This document shows, piece after piece, positions 11,933-17,796 of a stretch of 22,469 bases of DNA (positions within the stretch are counted from its first letter, which is position 1; each line of letters starts with the position of its first letter). Source of the stretch: Candidatus Iainarchaeum sp. (lineage in GTDB: Archaea > B1Sed10-29 > WALL01 > JAGHAM01); assembly GCA_021161465.1 (NCBI GenBank), contig JAGHAM010000006.1, forward strand, positions 1 to 22,469, in the 5' to 3' direction. The notes beneath the pieces are model-generated. The model was not told the origin of the DNA. It worked only from the letters and a program-made list of their open reading frames with translations, and did no database searches. The position numbers were made by a program, and so were the translations under genes.

Positions 11933-13018
11933 TTATGGCAGGAAATCTTTAGACCCTATCTTATCTGGAAGGTATGTATTTGTTATAAACCTTAAACCTT
12001 TTGATGAAAGGGCTTCTAACTCTGCCTTGTAACCCTTCTTTATCATTATCTTTATCTCTTTCTGCCATTCCTCGTGCTTGAACCATGGATACTTAAGCAG
12101 CTCTTTGGCCCTCTTTATATCCATATCTTTTGCTTTTATAGTGTATCCTTCAAGCCCGTATTTCTCTATATCAGTCATTGTTAGCCCTAGGAACCTGGCA
12201 TTTGAGGTCCCCAGCTTGTTGCTGACGTGTGCTAAGTTCATAGAGCCCCATTTTATCACAGAATATATATACCATCCATAAGCATCACAATCAGTAAACA
12301 CATACAGAGGCACGTTGTGTTCGATGGAAAGCCTGTTTGCTAATCTTCTTACTCCCCTGGCAGCCTGTCCTTGCGAGGTTATCAGTATGCAGTTTTCGTG
12401 TTTCCAGAACTTATCCTCGTGCAATCGCTCAAATGCTGCGTTTTTCTCAATGAGGAGTATGTATTTTGCATCAACTTCCTTGAATTTTATGTCCTCTACG
12501 TTTGATGGTATGCTCCAGCCGCCAGAACCCAGCTTGCTCCAATCAACAGTGTCTCCTCTGTCTTCAATTACAACGTTGCCTACAACCCTCCCTCTCACAT
12601 CTGCGTTCAGGTGCAACTCTTCCCTGAGCACATCCAGAGCAGTTTCAAGGTCAACAACAATTGGGTCACTTTCAGTGTGTTGGTCTTCGAAGGTGTTTTC
12701 CTTGGTGCCGGGTATGGTTCTCTTTAGGGCATAGTACATATCTCTTAGTGAGGTGTGCAGGTTCTTGCTGAGAAGGTCCTTGTTTATCCATGCGGCCACA
12801 AGCAGTGTCTGCATGAATTTCCTGGAATGCGCAACGTTCATGAAGTTTCTCTTGGATACACTCGAGCCAAGCTCAAGCTGCTCCTTAACTTCGTTGAATT
12901 TTATGTTTGACAGAGTTCTAACCGGGATTTCTATGGTTGGGCTCCTGCCTGCCTCTAGCTCGGCTAATACTTCCTTTCCTAACCCTTGCAGGTTCTCCAT
13001 GACTTTTTCCCTTTCCAT
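11933..13018 (-). CDS. top6A: DNA topoisomerase VI subunit A
   Basis: The DNA-cutting subunit of topoisomerase VI (homologue of Spo11), which acts with Top6B to pass duplexes and relax or decatenate DNA. The 361-residue protein has the winged-helix/CAP part with catalytic Tyr in SLRDMYYALK (Tyr96 by comparison with Spo11). The Toprim metal site comprises LLIEKNAAFERL (Glu191) and FTDCDAYGW (Asp243, Asp245). The start is ATG 13018: GGAGG lies about 7 nt upstream inside the Top6B terminus, whereas the longer frame begins with TTG at 13036 and would overlap that site. The Top6B stop and this ATG are separated by 1 bp, so the two subunits are translationally coupled. Length and motifs are complete. 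Confidence 0.96.
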   Translation of the reverse strand: MEREKVMENLQGLGKEVLAELEAGRSPTIEIPVRTLSNIKFNEVKEQLELGSSVSKRNFMNVAHSRKFMQTLLVAAWINKDLLSKNLHTSLRDMYYALKRTIPGTKENTFEDQHTESDPIVVDLETALDVLREELHLNADVRGRVVGNVVIEDRGDTVDWSKLGSGGWSIPSNVEDIKFKEVDAKYILLIEKNAAFERLHEDKFWKHENCILITSQGQAARGVRRLANRLSIEHNVPLYVFTDCDAYGWYIYSVIKWGSMNLAHVSNKLGTSNARFLGLTMTDIEKYGLEGYTIKAKDMDIKRAKELLKYPWFKHEEWQKEIKIMIKKGYKAELEALSSKGLRFITNTYLPDKIGSKDFLP

Positions 13019-13019
13019 T

Positions 13020-14753
13020 TTAATCTTCCTCCTCAATTACTTCATCTGACTCCTCATCACCTTCAGGAGTTTTAGGCAGAACCTCTTCACCCTCCTGTTT
13101 TTCTGGTTCTTCCTCTGGTTCAGGCCCTTCTGGCTTCTCTTCCTCATCAGGCTTAGGCTCTTTGGGTTCAGGCCCTCCCTCTGGTTCTTTTTCAGGTTCT
13201 TCGCCATCAAGTAGGACATCACCGTATTTCTTATTGATTATATGCATTAACATAAGTTCAACTTCCTGTTTCTTCTTACCTGTCAGATCCTCTATTGCAT
13301 GGGCTATTTCTGGAACATACCTAACCAGAGTGAGCTTCCTGTTTCTCCTCTCATGCTTCTTGTGCTTTGCTGATATGTACCTCTTTATCTCCCTCGCGCA
13401 TTCCATCAAGGCTAGGCTTATCTCCTTTACAACCTCTTCCTCGTCTGCTATCGCGGTTTTCCCTGCAGATGTGTAAGGGATGTATGTAGAGGTCATGTTT
13501 ACGAAGACAGTCAGTGGCGTGTTCTCAACATCCTTGAAGTTATATCTCTTCCAATCAATGTTGTTTACAACTTTTGTTATCACGCACGAGCCAGCATCAA
13601 ACAGCAGGGGCGCCCTGTTTGCAAATCGCATTATCTCAGCTCTGGTCCCACCATTAATTACCCTGCCTGCTTTGCCGCCGTAAGCAAGGGCGGCTTCTAT
13701 AACAAAAGGCACGCCACCCCTGTATGTGGCTGGTGCCCTGGTCTTTATTGAGTAGAATTCCGGTTCGAGAACATTGATTATTGCTTCTCTTATCTGCTTT
13801 TCACCGATTGGTTTCAGTTCTTTTGTGCTTGGTGCCAGGAAGTTTGTTTGCTCTATGGCACCTATGATTTTTTCAGCTTCTTCCCATTTCAGTGAGTCAG
13901 GTTTCCTGTTGAAGTCAAGGCCTGATTTTGTTTCAATTTCCTTCGCCTTGGATGTGCTCATTCTGTCAAAGGTCTTTACCAAAAAAGTTCTTATCGTCCG
14001 CTCTTTTGAGTGTATGGCATAACTTATGAGGTCATCAACATCCAGCCCCTTTGGGTGGGGCTTTCCAGGTGTTGGACGCGCTGGTAACACAGAAACTGCC
14101 CTTTCATAGACAAATCTCTGGTTGTCAGGGTCAACAAAGATAATCTTTGCATGCGGGTTGGCTACGGCCGTCCGCCTTAAATATTCACCTGGACCGTATT
14201 CTCCCCTAGTGAATGCAACGTTCTTGAACTCAGCCGTCACTTTGGTTCCTCTAAAGTCCTGCTCGTACTCTTTTTCATTGCTTATGCTGGGCTGATTCCT
14301 TCTTACATCTATCATAATGTCGGCTTCGTATACAATACCCCTGCCTGTGGACGTTACAACATGGGTCGGCTTGCCACTTGTTATCTGTGCGAACATGGTG
14401 CACCCTGTACAGCCAATACCCTGCTGTCCTCTTTGCTGTATGAACCTGTGAAACTTTGTTCCTGCAAGCATTTTCGCGAATACATTCCCTATATGCTTCT
14501 TCGGTATCCCTGGGCCATTGTCTGATACACTAACACGGTAATGGTCGTTTCCAAGCTGGGTTATTACTACTTCAAGCTCTGGCAGTATGCCTGCCTCCTC
14601 ACAAGCATCAAGGCTGTTTGTGACATACTCATGCACTATGGTCGTGAGCGACCTGATTTTTCCTGAATACCCAAGCATCTGTCTGTTCTTCTTGAAAAAC
14701 TCAGCAACACTATGTTCTTTAAACTCTTTGAATATCTCGTCTGCAGACCCCAT
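13020..14753 (-). CDS. top6B: DNA topoisomerase VI subunit B with long acidic tail
   Basis: The ATPase subunit of topoisomerase VI. The 577-residue protein has a GHKL fold: N-box VHEYVTNSLDACEE (Asn46, Asp49), DNGPGIP (from Asp78), and lid/G-rich RGQQGIGCTGC (108-118). These are followed by the H2TH region (about 230-300), and a transducer domain containing the basic KHKKHERRNRKL. The last 65 or so residues are unusual: almost only Glu, Pro, Asp, Lys and Gly, ending EEVLPKTPEGDEESDEVIEE. The M. mazei enzyme has an Ig-like C-terminal domain, whereas here a disordered tail takes that place. ATG 14753 lies 1 bp after the KH-protein stop. The order RIO1, KH, Top6B, Top6A is known from other archaea. 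Confidence 0.96.
   Translation of the reverse strand: MGSADEIFKEFKEHSVAEFFKKNRQMLGYSGKIRSLTTIVHEYVTNSLDACEEAGILPELEVVITQLGNDHYRVSVSDNGPGIPKKHIGNVFAKMLAGTKFHRFIQQRGQQGIGCTGCTMFAQITSGKPTHVVTSTGRGIVYEADIMIDVRRNQPSISNEKEYEQDFRGTKVTAEFKNVAFTRGEYGPGEYLRRTAVANPHAKIIFVDPDNQRFVYERAVSVLPARPTPGKPHPKGLDVDDLISYAIHSKERTIRTFLVKTFDRMSTSKAKEIETKSGLDFNRKPDSLKWEEAEKIIGAIEQTNFLAPSTKELKPIGEKQIREAIINVLEPEFYSIKTRAPATYRGGVPFVIEAALAYGGKAGRVINGGTRAEIMRFANRAPLLFDAGSCVITKVVNNIDWKRYNFKDVENTPLTVFVNMTSTYIPYTSAGKTAIADEEEVVKEISLALMECAREIKRYISAKHKKHERRNRKLTLVRYVPEIAHAIEDLTGKKKQEVELMLMHIINKKYGDVLLDGEEPEKEPEGGPEPKEPKPDEEEKPEGPEPEEEPEKQEGEEVLPKTPEGDEESDEVIEEED
13100..13205. repeat. low-complexity coding repeat for the Top6B tail
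   Basis: Imperfect copies of units such as GGTTCAGGCCC and CCTCTGGTTC recur here. They encode the repeated Gly-Pro-Glu-Pro and Glu-Glu-Pro-Glu stretches of the Top6B tail and look like slippage-type expansion within the frame. Confidence 0.6.
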
Positions 14754-14754
14754 C

Positions 14755-15285
14755 TTACCACTTCCTCTTTTGCTCTACATATTTGTAAACTCTTCCATGC
14801 GGAGAACCTGTGATTAGCTTCCCTATTGCGTGAGCAGCAATTTCAACGTCTTCAAGGTTTCCGATTATCCCAATAGCGTCTTCATAAACGCTTATGTATG
14901 TTCCAGTTATCTTTTCAAGGTAGTTCCTTGCTTTCCCTCTGGTACCTATGACCCTTGCTTTTTGCCTGGATTTTTGCTTCTCATTGTTCATTAGTTCATC
15001 CAGGTCAATCACTTTCAGGTAGTATTCATCTCTAAGCAGTTTGAATGCTTTCTCCGGAGAGAAACCAATAGAGATGGCTTTTATAACACTCTTCACCTTT
15101 AAAATGTTTTCTGGATTTGTCTTCTCAGTTCTTTCTAGAGTAATTTCTCCTGTTTTACTGTTTATCTCTATCTTTACGTCCGTCTTTTGCTCTAAATGCT
15201 CTTTCACCTTCCCGTTTTCTCCAATCAAGACGCCTATCCTGTCTTTAGAGATAAATAAGTAATCCTCGTAGCCCATTTCTTTCAC
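14755..15285 (-). CDS. KH-domain RNA-binding protein of the Dim2/Pno1 (Krr1) type
   Basis: A 176-residue protein with two KH domains. KH1 (about 8-70) has the GxxG loop in VLIGENGKVKEHLEQKT; KH2 (about 85-160) has RVIGTRGKARNYLEKITGTY. The linker with ISIGFSPEKAFKLLRDEYYL is characteristic of archaeal Dim2/Pno1-like proteins, which bind the 3' end region of small-subunit rRNA and are partners of the RIO kinases in eukaryotes. The adjacent RIO1 kinase gene supports this role. The start is uncertain: GTG 15285 or ATG 15276, neither with a strong ribosome site; the domain begins soon after either. The stop is 1 bp before the Top6B ATG. Confidence 0.9.
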   Translation of the reverse strand: MKEMGYEDYLFISKDRIGVLIGENGKVKEHLEQKTDVKIEINSKTGEITLERTEKTNPENILKVKSVIKAISIGFSPEKAFKLLRDEYYLKVIDLDELMNNEKQKSRQKARVIGTRGKARNYLEKITGTYISVYEDAIGIIGNLEDVEIAAHAIGKLITGSPHGRVYKYVEQKRKW

Positions 15286-15338
15286 TAAGCTTGTATTCTT
15301 TAATCTTTAAAAAGCTATCGCCTTTGGAATTCCGAGAA

Positions 15339-15357
15339 ACCCGCTTATAAAGCGGGT
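15339..15357 (-). terminator. hairpin directly after the RIO1 stop codon
   Basis: ACCCGCTT-3 nt-AAGCGGGT forms a perfect 8-bp stem starting 2 nt after the RIO1 TAA, followed on the minus strand by TTTCTC. It may end or process the RIO1 mRNA before the KH/Top6 genes. The T-run is short, so a 3'-end stabiliser or attenuator is as likely as a terminator. Confidence 0.45.
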
Positions 15358-15358
15358 C

Positions 15359-16060
15359 TTATGAGGTTATGTAATCAAAAATATCTTTTTCATCGGTTTT
15401 TACACCTATTTTTTTGAAATATCTACAAATGTTACTTACGTCCCTCCTTAAGAATTCTGTTGCTTTCGGATGACTGGTAGGCACACTCTGACCCATATCT
15501 ATCATCCATAGTTTGTTCTTCCACACTAGGATGTTGTATTCGCTGAGGTCTGCATGCACGATACCTGCCCGGTGCAACCTCTTGATATCCTCTATGATTT
15601 CCTGGAGTGCTTTTTCGTAGTCCGGGAGCTTGGCTAGCCTCAGGGAAGGGGCCGCATCATCTCCACCTATGAACTCCATAACCAAGACGTTGTTTAGCAC
15701 GGCAAAAGGCTCTGGTACACTACAGCCAGCGTTGAAGGCAGTTTGGAGATTCCTGAATTCCTTTCTGCACCATATTGTGATAAGTTTTCTCCTGCTTCTG
15801 GTCAGCTCGGTGAATCGCCTATCTCCCTCAATATATTCCCACATATTTCTAAAGCTGGTGGTTTCATATCTATAGATTTTGCAAGCCCGCGGGTTTCCTT
15901 CCAACAGTGCCCTGTACACGTCTGCTTCTTTCCCAGTTGAGATTATATGCTCAAGCCCGTCCATCTCGCCTTTCCTGATTAGCTTCCATATAGTGTCCAC
16001 TGTAGGTTTGTCAAATACGCTTTTGTAAATCTTGGTTCTTTCCTTGAGCTTGTTTTGCAT
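15359..16060 (-). CDS. rio1: RIO1-type serine/threonine protein kinase
   Basis: An atypical kinase/ATPase of the RIO1 family; in eukaryotes it acts late in 40S maturation, and archaeal members are thought to act in ribosome biogenesis too. The 233-residue protein shows the RIO nucleotide loop STGKEADVYRA (41-51), catalytic Lys in ACKIYRYET (Lys61), the hinge region VMEFIG (127-132), the catalytic loop IVHADLSEYNIL (Asp171, Asn176), and the metal-binding WMIDMGQSV (Asp188). It lacks the N-terminal winged helix of RIO2, which fixes the subfamily. ATG 16060 opens the group RIO1, KH, Top6B, Top6A. The eIF1A gene that often precedes it in archaea is not here; a NifX-family gene lies upstream instead. 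Confidence 0.95.
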   Translation of the reverse strand: MQNKLKERTKIYKSVFDKPTVDTIWKLIRKGEMDGLEHIISTGKEADVYRALLEGNPRACKIYRYETTSFRNMWEYIEGDRRFTELTRSRRKLITIWCRKEFRNLQTAFNAGCSVPEPFAVLNNVLVMEFIGGDDAAPSLRLAKLPDYEKALQEIIEDIKRLHRAGIVHADLSEYNILVWKNKLWMIDMGQSVPTSHPKATEFLRRDVSNICRYFKKIGVKTDEKDIFDYITS

Positions 16061-16102
16061 GGTATCTTTATCTTTTTGAAGCTTTAAAATACTAGATTCT
16101 AT

Positions 16103-16504
16103 CTATCCTAAATAGATTATGTCTTTGTCAATGCCTATCGGCTTGGCTAGTTCTTGTTTTATCTCATCAATATGGTCTAAAAGCAGTTTTAAGCTTTTCT
16201 CTACGTTTTTGTCCCTGGAGATGACAGGTACAAACCTCTTTTTTATCCTGATGATGTTTGGACCCATTGCAAAGGCGACTAGGGCGTCAATGTCCTTTAA
16301 TAGTTCAGAGACGGACTGTGCCTTGTTGGGGTCGCCGTGCATCCTCTCCTCAACACTCGTATTCTTTCTCTCTTCAACTTTTTTCAGTTCTAACGTGTCG
16401 AGATTCAACTCGTATATCAAGTAGAATCTTGCAGAACCAAAATGCTCATCAGTAAAGTGAGTTCCATCATCCGTGCCAACCGCAATTTTTATGGTATTGC
16501 TCAT
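16103..16504 (-). CDS. NifX/dinitrogenase iron-molybdenum cofactor family protein
   Basis: A 133-residue protein with the family's opening KIAVGTDDGTHFTDEHFGSA and the later DIDALVAFAMGPNIIRIKKR followed by a conserved-type PVISRDKNVEKSL segment. This is an RNase H-like fold that in NifX/NifY/NifB carries iron-sulfur or Fe-Mo precursor clusters. Small stand-alone members are common in archaea and anaerobes without nitrogen fixation, and their role is unresolved. The start codon overlaps the stop of the ferredoxin gene (ATGA at 16501-16504), so they are translationally coupled and probably act together in iron-sulfur handling. No nif gene is present in the window. Confidence 0.85.
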   Translation of the reverse strand: MSNTIKIAVGTDDGTHFTDEHFGSARFYLIYELNLDTLELKKVEERKNTSVEERMHGDPNKAQSVSELLKDIDALVAFAMGPNIIRIKKRFVPVISRDKNVEKSLKLLLDHIDEIKQELAKPIGIDKDIIYLG

Positions 16505-16803
16505 CTAGAACCCCCTCTCCTCCGGCCGTAACCCATACCTCTACCATATCTATGACCTCTACCAACTCCATACCCAAGCCCTCTTCTGGGGGTACTATTA
16601 GGATTTGTTTCATCACCTTTGGCGGGAGCTTTCTCCTCGCTAGATATTATGGCTTTCATGGGGCATGAACTTACTGCCAGTTGAACGCATTTAGCATTTG
16701 CATCTTTAACTTTGGCTTTTCCACCTACGACTTCAAAACCATCTGGGCACATATTCTGGCAGATACCACACCCTACACATTTAGATTCATCTATTTTCAA
16801 CAT
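16501..16803 (-). CDS. ferredoxin with Arg-Gly-rich C-terminal tail
   Basis: A 100-residue protein. Residues 1-55 form a one-cluster ferredoxin of the Pyrococcus type: KCVGCGICQNMCPDGF with Cys9, 12, 15, 19, then Cys39 and Cys47 in SSCPMKAI. Cys9, 12, 15 and 47 would bind one [4Fe-4S] cluster; Cys19 and Cys39 match the disulfide pair seen in that family. From about residue 70 a tail rich in Arg, Gly and Tyr follows (RRGLGYGVGRGHRYGRGMGY and more), like the Gly-Arg extensions on small proteins that neighbour NifX-family genes. A ribosome site (AAGGGATTG) precedes ATG 16803. The downstream NifX-family gene overlaps by 4 bp. Electron donor and acceptor are unknown. Confidence 0.88.
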   Translation of the reverse strand: MLKIDESKCVGCGICQNMCPDGFEVVGGKAKVKDANAKCVQLAVSSCPMKAIISSEEKAPAKGDETNPNSTPRRGLGYGVGRGHRYGRGMGYGRRRGGSR

Positions 16804-16914
16804 TTCAATCCCTTCTCTGAGAATGGGGTTCTATTGGAACTTTTGACCATAAAAATAGGAGGGTATGGGAAGTAGAGACCAATTTCAAGGCAACCCTCTC
16901 TAGCTGGCGAAAGC

Positions 16915-16924
16915 TTTATAAATA
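16915..16924 (+). promoter_or_regulatory. TATA box of the small zinc-ribbon gene
   Basis: TTTATAAATA preceded by a purine-rich CGAAAGC (BRE-like) is centred 26 nt upstream of ATG 16946, with no ribosome site: a clear leaderless promoter. Confidence 0.65.
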
Positions 16925-16945
16925 ACGTATGCAATAATTTTACAC

Positions 16946-17137
16946 ATGGCAGGTATGGGAATGGGTCCACCCTATTGGTATGTTTGTAACTTCTGCAATA
17001 CTGAGTACCATCAAACCAGCAATCCCGGTGTTTGCAAGGTTTGTGGAAGGAAGGATTTCAGGATAGTTAGCTCAAAGGCCAGGCAGGGAGCAAAGTGGGG
17101 TGCACCAATAATAATCAAGAAGCATACCGAGGAGTGA
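16946..17137 (+). CDS. small zinc-ribbon/rubredoxin-like protein
   Basis: A 63-residue protein with two Cys pairs, YVCNFCNTEY (Cys14, Cys17) and GVCKVCGRKD (Cys30, Cys33), which would bind one zinc or iron. The N-terminus is Gly-Met rich (MAGMGMGPPYW), and the C-terminus is basic. The short spacing of 12 residues between pairs fits a zinc ribbon better than a true rubredoxin, which has C-P-x-C-G knuckles and about 29 residues between. The strong leaderless promoter supports its reality despite the small size. It is convergent with the Nudix gene and divergent from the ferredoxin pair. Its role, redox or nucleic-acid binding, cannot be decided. Confidence 0.75.
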   Translation: MAGMGMGPPYWYVCNFCNTEYHQTSNPGVCKVCGRKDFRIVSSKARQGAKWGAPIIIKKHTEE

Positions 17138-17162
17138 GCTAAGACCCCTCCAGGCAAACTAT

Positions 17163-17588
17163 CTACTGTTCGGTATCTTTCTTATAAGCATTGATAATTC
17201 CCTCATGGTCAAAGGCAAGCTTTGGCAATTCATCGAGGGGGAACAGCCCAACTTCTATAGCCTCACTTGAGTTTTTGGCAGGCTCGTTTAAAGCTTTGCA
17301 TTTGAAGCACACAGTCACTGTCCTGCCTCTGGGGTCTCTGTCTAAAGCAGAGAACACACCAGCAAGCTTCTCAACTTTGCAGCGCGCTCCAGTTTCCTCA
17401 AGAACTTCTCTGACAATTGCGTCCTCCACAGTCTCGTCCATGTCAACCATGCCGCCTGGCAGGGCCCACGAGCCAGCAAAGGGTGGATATTTTCGCCTAA
17501 CCAGAACCAGCTTGCCGTTCCAGAATAATATAGCATCCACTGTAAGTCTGAACTCTTTTCCGCCAACAATGCACTTTATGTCTGTCAT
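17163..17588 (-). CDS. Nudix hydrolase
   Basis: A 141-residue Nudix-fold hydrolase of nucleoside-diphosphate-linked compounds. The Nudix box is complete at residues 46-68, GMVDMDETVEDAIVREVLEE followed by TGA, with the metal-binding Glu cluster REVLEE. FAGSWALPGG just before the box and the preceding LVRRKYPP resemble ADP-ribose pyrophosphatase and MutT-like members, but substrate cannot be read from this. The gene lies 12 bp after a small lipoprotein gene and in the same direction as the secreted giant, so all three may share a transcript; a functional link between them is not evident. Confidence 0.92.
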   Translation of the reverse strand: MTDIKCIVGGKEFRLTVDAILFWNGKLVLVRRKYPPFAGSWALPGGMVDMDETVEDAIVREVLEETGARCKVEKLAGVFSALDRDPRGRTVTVCFKCKALNEPAKNSSEAIEVGLFPLDELPKLAFDHEGIINAYKKDTEQ

Positions 17589-17600
17589 AATACTCTTATT

Positions 17601-17795
17601 TCAAAAGGGGAATTCTGGTGGCTCACTGCTGTTGTTCAATTCATCTGCGGTTGGCATTGGTACATTAATCGGCTGCTCTGTATAGTTTGTGTGATTTGTA
17701 TAGTTCTCTGATTGCAGAGGCAGTGGTGTTGGCTCTACGCATCCTGCTAGGATTGCTATCCCTACGACCAGGAGTATCAAAATAGCTTTAATCAT
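17601..17795 (-). CDS. small secreted lipoprotein
   Basis: A 64-residue protein with a lipoprotein-type signal peptide: MIKAILILLVVGIAILAGCV, lipobox ILAGC with Cys19 as the lipidated residue. The mature part (about 45 residues) is Pro, Asn and Thr rich, with several N-glycosylation sequons (NYT, NHT, NYT, NSS), and no domain is recognised. ATG 17795 is 1 bp after the stop of the secreted giant, with GGAGGTG inside the end of that gene, so it is translationally coupled. It may anchor or accompany the giant at the cell surface. This is inference from coupling only. Confidence 0.75.
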   Translation of the reverse strand: MIKAILILLVVGIAILAGCVEPTPLPLQSENYTNHTNYTEQPINVPMPTADELNNSSEPPEFPF

Positions 17796-17796
17796 C

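Noticed and set aside
13019-13036. TTG start for Top6A at 13036
   Set aside because: It would place the GGAGG ribosome site inside the coding region and overlap Top6B; ATG 13018 fits spacing and family length.
13100-13205. CRISPR-like or intergenic repeat array
   Set aside because: The repeats are in frame, irregular and encode the low-complexity Top6B tail; there are no spacers.
16103-16803. Part of a nitrogen-fixation cluster
   Set aside because: NifX-family and ferredoxin genes alone do not indicate nitrogenase; no nifH, D, K, B or E is present.
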